Source: Clostridia bacterium (GTDB lineage: Bacteria; Bacillota; Clostridia; Oscillospirales; CAG-272). Taken from it: a stretch of DNA of 5,772 nt. The notes below the pieces were generated by a model. That model was not told where the DNA came from. It saw nothing but the letters and a program-made list of their open reading frames with translations, and searched no databases. Both the position numbers and the translations under genes were made by a program. This document shows, piece by piece, positions 1-4,257 of the stretch. Within the stretch, counting starts at the first letter, position 1; the number at the start of each line of letters is the position of its first letter. The DNA lies in NCBI GenBank assembly GCA_024408015.1, contig JAKSVJ010000088.1, positions 1 through 5,772 on the forward strand, in the 5' to 3' direction.

Positions 1-378
1 AATTTCGTCATCACATATGATTTCCGTTCCATTATTATCCATAACGAGCGCAACTATATCACCCAAATCGTAGTCCTCAATTCCCTTGAATTCCCACTCA
101 AATCCGTTTACATCTTCGCACACCACCACATCATTAACGTGGTCTAATTTTGTCACTATGCAATGTTTTGCATAAGCCTGTACCTTTGAGTTTTCTTTTG
201 CGTTGGCATCAAGTTCGTAATTGCCCACAATTCCCACACCAATGAACATAAGCAGGATAATTATTCCGTACTTAATGTTTTGCAGGCGCACTTTCCTTGA
301 GTAATCCTTTGCCTTTTTGTCGCGTACTTCTCTTTCCTTTGCCTTATTACAAAGGCGCACTAATGTTTCATCTAACAT
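1..378 (-). CDS. Small single-pass membrane protein, C-terminus outside the window (partial)
   Basis: The minus-strand frame opens with ATG at 378 and is uninterrupted for 126 codons to the window edge. An AGAAAGGA ribosome binding site precedes the ATG by about 8 bases. Residues 1-35 are strongly charged (many Lys, Arg and Glu). One hydrophobic segment, about residues 36-52 (IKYGIIILLMFIGVGIV), should span the membrane, with the Lys/Arg-rich side inside by the positive-inside rule. The rest would be outside: a linker, then a small acidic domain with the pattern VVVCEDVNGFEWEF at 84-97, then GIEDYDLGD and MDNNGTEIICDDEI. I have the impression of similar short domains in Clostridia plasmids and phages but know no function for them. 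It lies 37 bases downstream of the possible 47-aa gene and may be cotranscribed with it. The coding frame is well supported; the function is unknown. Confidence 0.8.
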   Translation of the reverse strand, partial: MLDETLVRLCNKAKEREVRDKKAKDYSRKVRLQNIKYGIIILLMFIGVGIVGNYELDANAKENSKVQAYAKHCIVTKLDHVNDVVVCEDVNGFEWEFKGIEDYDLGDIVALVMDNNGTEIICDDEI

Positions 379-415
379 ATTATTTATCCTTTCTAGTTTT
401 GTCAATAATTAGTTT

Positions 416-559
416 TTAATTTAAAGCAACTAATTTAATATAGTATGCTCTAGCAATTTTGTTCATTGGTAATTTTCCAATGTTAAGTAATTGTTTCATT
501 GTCATTTTGCCACGATTAAATGCTAACTCAAACCCTTTAATATCTTTCAATTTCAACAT
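416..559 (-). CDS. Possible 47-aa hypothetical protein
   Basis: The minus-strand frame runs from ATG at 559 to a TAA at 416-418. The product begins MLKLKDIKGFELAF and ends ARAYYIKLVALN. It is basic and looks helical, with alternating charged and hydrophobic residues and a central GKMTMKQLLNIGKLPMNK stretch that reads like real protein. The same frame is open as far back as 721, but the upstream part passes through the T-arm and acceptor of a tRNA-like element, so the internal ATG is the more likely start. The upstream bases AGAAAGTTTAAAT resemble the AGAAAGGA site of the next gene but are a weaker match. It ends 37 bases before the start of the membrane-protein gene on the same strand. No family is recognised. 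It may be a chance frame, since a 47-codon frame is short evidence. Confidence 0.4.
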   Translation of the reverse strand: MLKLKDIKGFELAFNRGKMTMKQLLNIGKLPMNKIARAYYIKLVALN

Positions 560-599
560 ATTTAAACTTTCTACCCTTAACCCTGGGTGCAAGGTAATA

Positions 600-695
600 A
601 TGCCACGCTTGGAGTTGAACCAAGATGTTAAGTATAGGTACTCTACACATACATTAGTGTTGTTAGCACTAATGCCATTACCAACTATCGTGGCT
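600..695 (-). tRNA. Aberrant tRNA-like element, apparent anticodon AAC
   Basis: Read on the minus strand, a 6-bp acceptor helix joins GCCACG (694-689) to CGTGGC (607-602); the seventh pair (695/601) is A-A. A perfect 5-bp T-stem, CTTGG/CCAAG, abuts it and closes the canonical loop TTCAACT (619-613). A D-loop-like AGTTGGTA follows the acceptor, but its stem is at most two A-T pairs. The anticodon arm is an 8-bp hairpin (674-667 with 659-652) with loop CTAACAA. Its second base is the U33 equivalent and the triplet is AAC, which would read the Val codon GUU. A34 outside tRNA-Arg is unusual in bacteria. The variable region is about 27 bases, long for this type. No CCA is encoded after the acceptor. 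It could be a decayed tRNA, a tRNA mimic or a processing signal. The tRNA-like fold is well supported; a decoding role is doubtful. Confidence 0.55.
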
Positions 696-1562
696 AATAA
701 ATAACTTCTACTGTGCTTCACGCAACCAATGGTGAGTTCTCACAAGTATTCACCTAATCACATTAGTTACTTAATCCTTAATCTCTAGCATCATCAATGC
801 GTTAACTGTAACAACTTTTATTGTTGTAACTGTAATACACTAACTAGCCGTTGATTATCTCAAACCTTGCTAATGTTGGACTTGGTAATTGCTTGAACGG
901 TACCACCCACTTAGGCTCACCTTAGCATTGTTCCCCTTAACAGTAGTTTTTATGAACGAATATTGTGTCACTCACATTCGTTATTTGTACCAAGTAGTAA
1001 CAGTTGGAACTTACAACCATGTAACATATTCTCAAGTATCAGACACCACTTTCTTGCTCTTCAACCCTTGAACATAGTGCTAATGTTTAACATTAGAGTA
1101 ATCACTATTTGAGACCTACACACTTGGTGTGGCGGCGACCACCTTGTCAAGCCTAATAGCCTGTATCCATAACACTTACTGACTTACTTACAGTTGTTAT
1201 TACTAAAACATCTGCTTGCTTATCAACCCACCTTTACACCGTTTTTTATTGCCAACCACTCACGCTCCTATCCTGCTTAATTATGTAATGTCTGAGTTAT
1301 GCTACTTGAACAGTCGGTTTATCTGCTATCTGCTCAAACTTTACACCGCATATTTATTGGTCTGCGACAACTTTTTCGGTGCTATCTTCGGGTGTGTACT
1401 GACTATCTTCTACGCCCTATCACGCCTTTATTGAAATTGTTTGGAAACTGCGCGAACAACTGATAGTTGTGAAAACCGTCGCACTTCGGTAGACCTACAC
1501 AATACTCTGCTAGGTGCAGGTATAAGCATATTTTTCAACCGTGCTCACGGTAGTAGGTAAAT
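696..1562 (-). ncRNA. Candidate giant structured non-coding RNA (GOLLD/ROOL-like in setting)
   Basis: About 870 bases lie between two minus-strand tRNA-like elements. The frames inside (889-1071, 1216-1434 plus) lack ribosome binding sites and give unconvincing proteins. The stretch is dense with pairings: arms 955-961/976-982 (AACGAAT) with inner GTG/CAC; ATAACA 1169-1174/1195-1200 with inner ACTG/CAGT; CTAATG hairpin 1080-1096; TTCAA 1060-1072; ACAACT 1456-1470; ACCGTGCTCACGGT 1538-1551; GTGAG 732-743; 910-925. Two longer-range helices are 880-887/988-995 (8 bp) and 1493-1498/1553-1558, the latter closing a junction over the 1506-1518 and 1538-1551 hairpins. An 11-base repeat AGACCTACACA occurs at 1112 and 1491. 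Strand is inferred from the tRNA-like elements and neighbouring genes. GOLLD and ROOL RNAs are known as very long structured RNAs near tRNAs in Firmicute phages and plasmids. Membership here is inference from setting, not a sequence match. Confidence 0.55.
1112..1501. repeat. 11-base direct repeat AGACCTACACA inside the candidate ncRNA
   Basis: AGACCTACACA occurs at 1112-1122 and again at 1491-1501. In the second copy ACCTAC pairs with GTAGGT at 1553-1558, closing a small multibranch domain. The first copy has no obvious nearby partner and could compete for the same strand. That is a possibility only, because an 11-base match may be coincidental. Confidence 0.45.
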
Positions 1563-1609
1563 ACTTGGTGGGGAATTGAACCCCACATTCCTACCGACTA
1601 GGCAAGTGT
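1561..1609 (-). ncRNA. Minimal tRNA-like element: acceptor, D-arm and T-arm, no anticodon arm
   Basis: On the minus strand ACACTTG (1609-1603) pairs with CAAGTAT (1567-1561) in seven pairs with one C-A mismatch. A short D-arm follows at once, CCT/AGG around the textbook D-loop AGTCGGT (1602-1590). After three bases comes a perfect T-arm, GTGGGG/CCCCAC (1586-1568), with loop TTCAATT, which fits the TTCRANY consensus. There is no room for an anticodon arm. The element is therefore an elbow-and-acceptor mimic about 49 bases long. The TAG stop codon of the 62-aa gene (1600-1598) lies in its D-arm. It sits at the upstream end of the candidate long RNA and may mark a processing point for RNase P or RNase Z. 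It could also be a tRNA remnant. Confidence 0.5.
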
Positions 1610-1786
1610 CATGTAATATTCTTCAAAAGTGAACCAGTCACTCTTAAAATCGTCGTAACCTATGCGTCTTGGTAACTCTGGCTCGTATCTTCTACCAAAC
1701 GAGTAACCTTTGCGTGAACTACCAAAAATTGCACGAACTACTTTTTTTATCAGTAACGTAATGTAATCAACTAATTTTCTAAACAT
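1598..1786 (-). CDS. Small basic hypothetical protein, 62 aa
   Basis: The minus-strand frame runs from ATG at 1786 to a TAG at 1600-1598. I chose this ATG because AGGTG lies 6 bases before it; an in-frame GTG at 1795 overlaps that site and is less likely. The first 25 residues (MFRKLVDYITLLIKKVVRAI) form a basic amphipathic helix that could lie on a membrane or bind nucleic acid. The rest is aromatic and charged (YSFGRRYEPELPRR, then GYDDFKSDWFTFEEYY). No family is recognised. It starts just downstream of the terminator of the 144-aa gene, so it needs readthrough or a promoter I cannot see. Its stop codon is inside the tRNA-like element, so its mRNA and that RNA overlap. The biased, protein-like composition supports it; shortness and lack of a promoter weigh against. 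Confidence 0.5.
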   Translation of the reverse strand: MFRKLVDYITLLIKKVVRAIFGSSRKGYSFGRRYEPELPRRIGYDDFKSDWFTFEEYYMTLA

Positions 1787-1813
1787 CTTTAACACCTACA
1801 CTTTCTTAAACCC

Positions 1814-1842
1814 AAAAAAGTGGAGCCACCGAAGTGGCTCCG
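1814..1842 (-). terminator. Rho-independent terminator of the 144-aa gene
   Basis: An 8-bp GC-rich stem GGAGCCAC/GTGGCTCC (1822-1829 with 1834-1841) closes a four-base loop, TTCG as read on the minus strand. In that direction the stem is followed closely by six T (positions 1819-1814). It begins about 10 bases beyond the stop codon of the gene it ends. The plus direction has an A-run before the stem but no T-run after it, so it acts for minus-strand transcripts. Confidence 0.9.
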
Positions 1843-1851
1843 AAAGAAGAA

Positions 1852-2286
1852 CTATTTGTTCTTCTGTGCTTTGCACCAAGCATCAAAATCTTTCTTAGTG
1901 TTGAATGTATAACAACCAAGTGTGCTATCCCAAGAAGCCTTTGCTTCAACAAGCGACTTCTTGATACCGTACTTAACTTTAGGGTGTGTGAAACCACACT
2001 CCCAATAGCGAACACCCTTGATGTCACTGTAAACAGTGACAAAGTTACCAATCTGTGACTTGTTAGACTTACCGTCTGTAACTACTTCAAGATTAGGGAA
2101 CTTTTTGTCGTCTTTAGACCTTGATGATTTTTTAGGTTCAACAACGTCGGAAACCTTGTCGTCAACTAATCCTAAAGGATTAGTATCTTCGATTAACTGA
2201 TAAGCGATATGGTATTTTTTACACCATTCAACTAAAGCCTTAACATTTTGTTCATTCTGAATATTCATTACTAACTTTGTACCCAT
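1852..2286 (-). CDS. Hypothetical protein, 144 aa, two small domains joined by a Lys/Ser linker
   Basis: The minus-strand frame opens with ATG at 2286, seven bases after a strong AAGGAG site, and ends at TAA 1854-1852 just before the terminator. Three parts are visible. Residues 1-45 look like a small alpha/beta unit (MNIQNEQNVKALVEWCKKYH). Residues 46-78 are a hydrophilic Lys/Ser/Asp linker. Residues 79-144 form a second unit with VRYWECGFTHPKVKYGIKK, a tryptophan at 119 and a closing KKDFDAWCKAQ. The last part has the look of a compact basic domain that might bind nucleic acid, but I do not recognise it. No signal peptide or membrane segment is seen. It is the first gene leftward from the putative origin region, divergent from the initiator-like gene, with its own terminator, so it is probably a single-gene transcript. 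Confidence 0.85.
   Translation of the reverse strand: MGTKLVMNIQNEQNVKALVEWCKKYHIAYQLIEDTNPLGLVDDKVSDVVEPKKSSRSKDDKKFPNLEVVTDGKSNKSQIGNFVTVYSDIKGVRYWECGFTHPKVKYGIKKSLVEAKASWDSTLGCYTFNTKKDFDAWCKAQKNK
2165..2184. repeat. Perfect inverted repeat within the 144-aa gene
   Basis: ACTAATCCT and AGGATTAGT form perfect 9-bp arms with only AA between them. The repeat lies inside the coding region, over the codons for roughly TNPLGLV. It could be an internal protein-binding site or a mild mRNA hairpin. A coding coincidence is possible. Confidence 0.5.
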
Positions 2287-2350
2287 ATTTTTTCTCCTTT
2301 TTAATTAAACTATATTTACTTGTTACTCACTCAACTTGGGCTGTTGAGCT

Positions 2351-2370
2351 TGACACCATACTGACACCAT
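2351..2370. repeat. Tandem direct repeat TGACACCAT, 11-bp period
   Basis: TGACACCAT occurs at 2351-2359 and 2362-2370, separated by AC, so the copies are offset by 11 bases, about one helical turn. Such phasing suits two protein subunits on the same face of the DNA. Partial matches (GACACC, CACACC) recur further right. It may be an iteron pair or an operator for the leftward 144-aa gene. Confidence 0.45.
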
Positions 2371-2401
2371 TTCAAATTTTAAGATTTAGGGTTCTTTGCC
2401 G

Positions 2402-2415
2402 AAAATGACCATTTT
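2402..2415. repeat. Short inverted repeat AAAATG-AC-CATTTT
   Basis: Six-bp arms surround a two-base centre. It lies between the TGACACCAT pair and the AGGTCGACCT palindrome. It is a possible protein site, but weak on its own because the arms are AT-rich. Confidence 0.3.
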
Positions 2416-2430
2416 TCACACCAAAACCTG

Positions 2431-2440
2431 AGGTCGACCT
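2431..2440. repeat. Perfect palindrome AGGTCGACCT
   Basis: This uninterrupted 10-bp palindrome stands out in an otherwise AT-rich stretch. It is the right size for a dimeric regulator. No binding protein can be assigned. Confidence 0.35.
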
Positions 2441-2599
2441 GGGGGTATTAAAAACTAGAATATTCAATAAATATAAGCCAGGATGCACAGTTACTTAACC
2501 TACACACCAAGCCAAATTTTGCAATCGACACCTATAACGCAAAACCCACTTAGATCCCACTAAAAATTCCTACGCAAAAATTAACGTACAAAACCAGTA

Positions 2600-2615
2600 T
2601 GTTGTTAAAACAACA
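2600..2615. repeat. Inverted repeat TGTTGTT-AA-AACAACA
   Basis: Seven-bp perfect arms with a two-base centre lie about 75 bases before the promoter of the initiator-like gene. It is not followed by a T-run, so it is not a terminator. It could be a protein-binding site or part of the origin. Confidence 0.4.
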
Positions 2616-2689
2616 CAAAATCTACCTATAAAAATAAAGAAACTAACGGATAAAAATAACGAAAAGAGAACCAAACCAAGAAATTAAGA

Positions 2690-2718
2690 TTGACAAAATT
2701 AGAGCGAGAGATTAAACT
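2690..2718 (+). promoter_or_regulatory. Probable sigma-A promoter for the rightward operon
   Basis: A perfect -35 box TTGACA (2690-2695) is followed after exactly 17 bases by TAAACT (2713-2718), a four-of-six match to TATAAT. Transcription would begin near 2725, leaving a leader of about 145 bases that contains both palindromic repeats. A second, perfect TATAAT at 2778-2783 lies closer to the repeats but has no recognisable -35 box. Either start would place the repeats downstream, fitting autorepression. Confidence 0.5.
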
Positions 2719-2787
2719 AAAGACGAGAAAACAAAAACGGGAAACATATATATTATATTAGTTATTGTTATTATATTTATAATAGGT

Positions 2788-2852
2788 GAAAGTTAGGTAC
2801 AGTTTTTTGTACCTTGCTGATGGAAAGTTAGGTACACTTTTTTGTACCTAAC
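2788..2852. repeat. Two 27-bp palindromic direct repeats before the initiator-like gene
   Basis: Copies at 2788-2814 and 2823-2849 begin GAAAGTTAGGTACA, run through a T-rich centre and end TTGTACCT. They differ at one base in 27 (G2802 against C2837) and are offset by 35 bp. Each is itself an inverted repeat, AGGTACA-N6-TGTACCT. The second has perfect 10-bp arms, GTTAGGTACA (2827-2836) and TGTACCTAAC (2843-2852). They end about 8 bases before the gene's ribosome binding site. The arrangement suits operators or iterons bound by the downstream protein, giving replication or autoregulation control. The protein partner is inferred. Confidence 0.75.
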
Positions 2853-2870
2853 GCGGAATTGGAGTTTTTT

Positions 2871-3653
2871 ATGGATTACAAGATTTACTTACCCAGAGAT
2901 GTGTATTTAGACAAAGAAATAACCTCTCAAGAGATAATTACATATTGTGCTTTATATATGTTCGGTAAACAATCTCATGATGAGTACGAGCTTGTAACTG
3001 TAGATAACTTGTTGTGGAGAATATATGGCGAATATACTGTAGGGAGAAAAGTCCGGCAAGGTATTATTGATGCCATTGAGAGTTTAACAATAAAGAAAAT
3101 AGTATATTGTGAGCAGCCAAGTAAAGGAATTTACTTATTAAAAACCGACCAGTTTGTTGCCACAAGCCAGTTTGCACAAATATCATATGTAGCAATGCGC
3201 AAGATAATGACTAGTGAATATAGAAATAAAGCGCAGGCTTTTAGATACTATTGCATTCTTATGGGATCTAGAAATGGAGTTGCTAGTAATATGAAATTAA
3301 GTTATTTTGCCGAAGCAATGGAAGTTAGTGAAAAAACCATAATGACATATAACAAATTGCTTGAAGACTTAAAAATAATATATGTAATTCGTGGAAATGA
3401 GTTAAAGAATGGTGAAGATGGGGGTATTTTCAGAGATAATAATATATATTGTGCCTATGAAGACCGTTTGCAATTATTTTCGGCAAGATCAATGGGGCAG
3501 AAAATTGTACAAATCAAAAATGGAAAGAAATACTCTTCTACTGTTATGAAACAAATATCTGACTATGTTGATGCCCATAATGAACGAGAATTGATTAAGA
3601 AGTCGAAAAACCCTGATTATGTAGAATACTTGTTGACAAAATTAAATTCGTAA
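2871..3653 (+). CDS. Putative winged-helix replication initiator protein, 260 aa
   Basis: I start this at ATG 2871, where GGAG (2861-2864) lies six bases upstream. The in-frame TTG at 2859 would overlap that site. The protein looks like two winged-helix units. The first, about residues 17-95, contains ITSQEIITYCALYMFG, a recognition-helix-like RKVRQGIIDAIESL and a wing ending KGIYLLKTDQF. The second, about 104-176, contains FRYYCILMGS and a helix-turn-helix at 141-170 (LSYFAEAMEVSEKTIMTYN). A basic C-terminal tail follows. This architecture is shared by plasmid initiators of the Rep_3 and RepA_N kinds and by DnaD-like proteins; I cannot place it in one. The palindromic repeats directly upstream and the AT-rich block support an initiator that also controls its own gene. 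A plain transcription regulator remains possible. Confidence 0.6.
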   Translation: MDYKIYLPRDVYLDKEITSQEIITYCALYMFGKQSHDEYELVTVDNLLWRIYGEYTVGRKVRQGIIDAIESLTIKKIVYCEQPSKGIYLLKTDQFVATSQFAQISYVAMRKIMTSEYRNKAQAFRYYCILMGSRNGVASNMKLSYFAEAMEVSEKTIMTYNKLLEDLKIIYVIRGNELKNGEDGGIFRDNNIYCAYEDRLQLFSARSMGQKIVQIKNGKKYSSTVMKQISDYVDAHNERELIKKSKNPDYVEYLLTKLNS

Positions 3654-3685
3654 TGTAACATAGGTGTTGAAGAAAGGAGGTTTCT

Positions 3686-4246
3686 ATGAAACTTGAGTAT
3701 GAAAATATTGGCATGGTGGATGGAGATGCCATTATTAAAGAATTATTAGAGTGGCAATCCGAGCTGGATAATAGTTTGGGTGAAGAGGCAATATATGCTG
3801 CTCTTGAAACTGTTATAGATATAGTAGTTGCAAATATTTTAGCGGATATAGTTGTTTTAATGCTAAAGATGGAGCAGGAATTTACATTATTTGAACCTTA
3901 CGGATTAAATAAGTACCGAAATTTCTTATCAGCTCCCACTTGCGAATGTGGGTGTGGCACAAAGGTAAAATTAATTTTACATAATAGTCAAGAGTTATTC
4001 AATTTTGCTGAGAAAGTTCTTGAAGAGCATGGTTGCTCAGAGTCAGCAATATTTGCAATTGATATCAATGGTAATATGTGGGTTATTACATATTTTCCAG
4101 AGCTAGATGAAGATGAGCCATTTTCTGTTTTAAAAATGGATGAGTCTTATATGGATTTTTTTGCAGAGTGTGATGCAGAGTTTAGATTTTGCTGTTATGG
4201 ATTGCTGGTGGAACGTAAAAAGTGTCAGTGGGAAATAATTGAATAG
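3686..4246 (+). CDS. Acidic hypothetical protein with CxCxC motif, 186 aa
   Basis: The ATG at 3686 follows an excellent AAAGGAGG site at a normal distance, 32 bases after the initiator-like gene ends, so both are probably cotranscribed. The frame ends at TAG 4244-4246, 11 bases before the next start. The product is acidic. Residues 16-62 are predicted helical, ending in a hydrophobic stretch (IDIVVANILADIVVLMLKM) that contains aspartates and is more likely a buried helix than a membrane span. C86, C88 and C90 form a tight CECGC cluster, with further cysteines at 117, 162, 169, 170 and 180, enough to bind a metal. The second half alternates strands and acidic turns (FAIDINGNMWVITYF; PELDEDEP). 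No family is recognised. Its place between an initiator and a polymerase-like gene suggests a replicon maintenance role. Confidence 0.85.
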   Translation: MKLEYENIGMVDGDAIIKELLEWQSELDNSLGEEAIYAALETVIDIVVANILADIVVLMLKMEQEFTLFEPYGLNKYRNFLSAPTCECGCGTKVKLILHNSQELFNFAEKVLEEHGCSESAIFAIDINGNMWVITYFPELDEDEPFSVLKMDESYMDFFAECDAEFRFCCYGLLVERKKCQWEIIE

Positions 4247-4257
4247 GTGGTGATAGG

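Larger units (their letters stand above)
2287..2870. other. A-rich gene-free divergent region, putative replication origin and control region
   Basis: No open frame with a ribosome binding site occurs in these 584 bases. From about 2560 to 2750 the plus strand is strongly A-rich and poor in G and T, and 2744-2784 is almost pure A/T, which would melt easily. The region also holds a tandem direct repeat, small palindromes, a promoter and two large palindromic repeats, listed separately. A divergent position beside an initiator-like gene makes it a natural origin candidate. No DnaA-box array was recognised by eye. The origin role is inference from this combination. Confidence 0.4.

Noticed and set aside
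459..704. Plus-strand frame of 81 aa
   Set aside because: It is antisense to the 47-aa frame and the tRNA-like element, with no ribosome binding site.
560..721. Upstream extension of the minus-strand frame to ATG 721, giving 101 aa
   Set aside because: It would translate through the T-arm, the anticodon arm and the acceptor of the tRNA-like element, and no ribosome binding site precedes it. The internal ATG at 559 is preferred.
889..1071. Plus-strand frame of 60 aa
   Set aside because: It has no ribosome binding site, lies over hairpins 910-925 and 955-982, and has an unconvincing composition.
1216..1434. Plus-strand frame of 72 aa, rich in Leu, Tyr and Cys, that could be read as membrane-like
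   Set aside because: No ribosome binding site is seen and it lies within the structured region on the strand opposite all nearby genes. The hydrophobic look probably follows from T-rich sequence.
1806..2058. Two other frames (minus 1806-2051 and plus 1834-2058) over the 144-aa gene
   Set aside because: Both are shadows of the well-supported minus-strand gene with its AAGGAG site and terminator. One also runs through the terminator.
2309..2333. Minus-strand promoter for the 144-aa gene with -10 TATAGT
   Set aside because: The nearest -35-like TTGAGT is only about 13 bases away, too short a spacer. The true promoter is not identifiable by eye.
2350..2372. TTGACA at 2350 as a plus-strand -35 box
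   Set aside because: No acceptable -10 box occurs 16-18 bases downstream. The match is part of the TGACACCAT direct repeat.
2859..2870. TTG 2859 as start of the initiator-like gene
   Set aside because: The GGAG site at 2861-2864 would then lie inside the gene, whereas it is well placed for ATG 2871.
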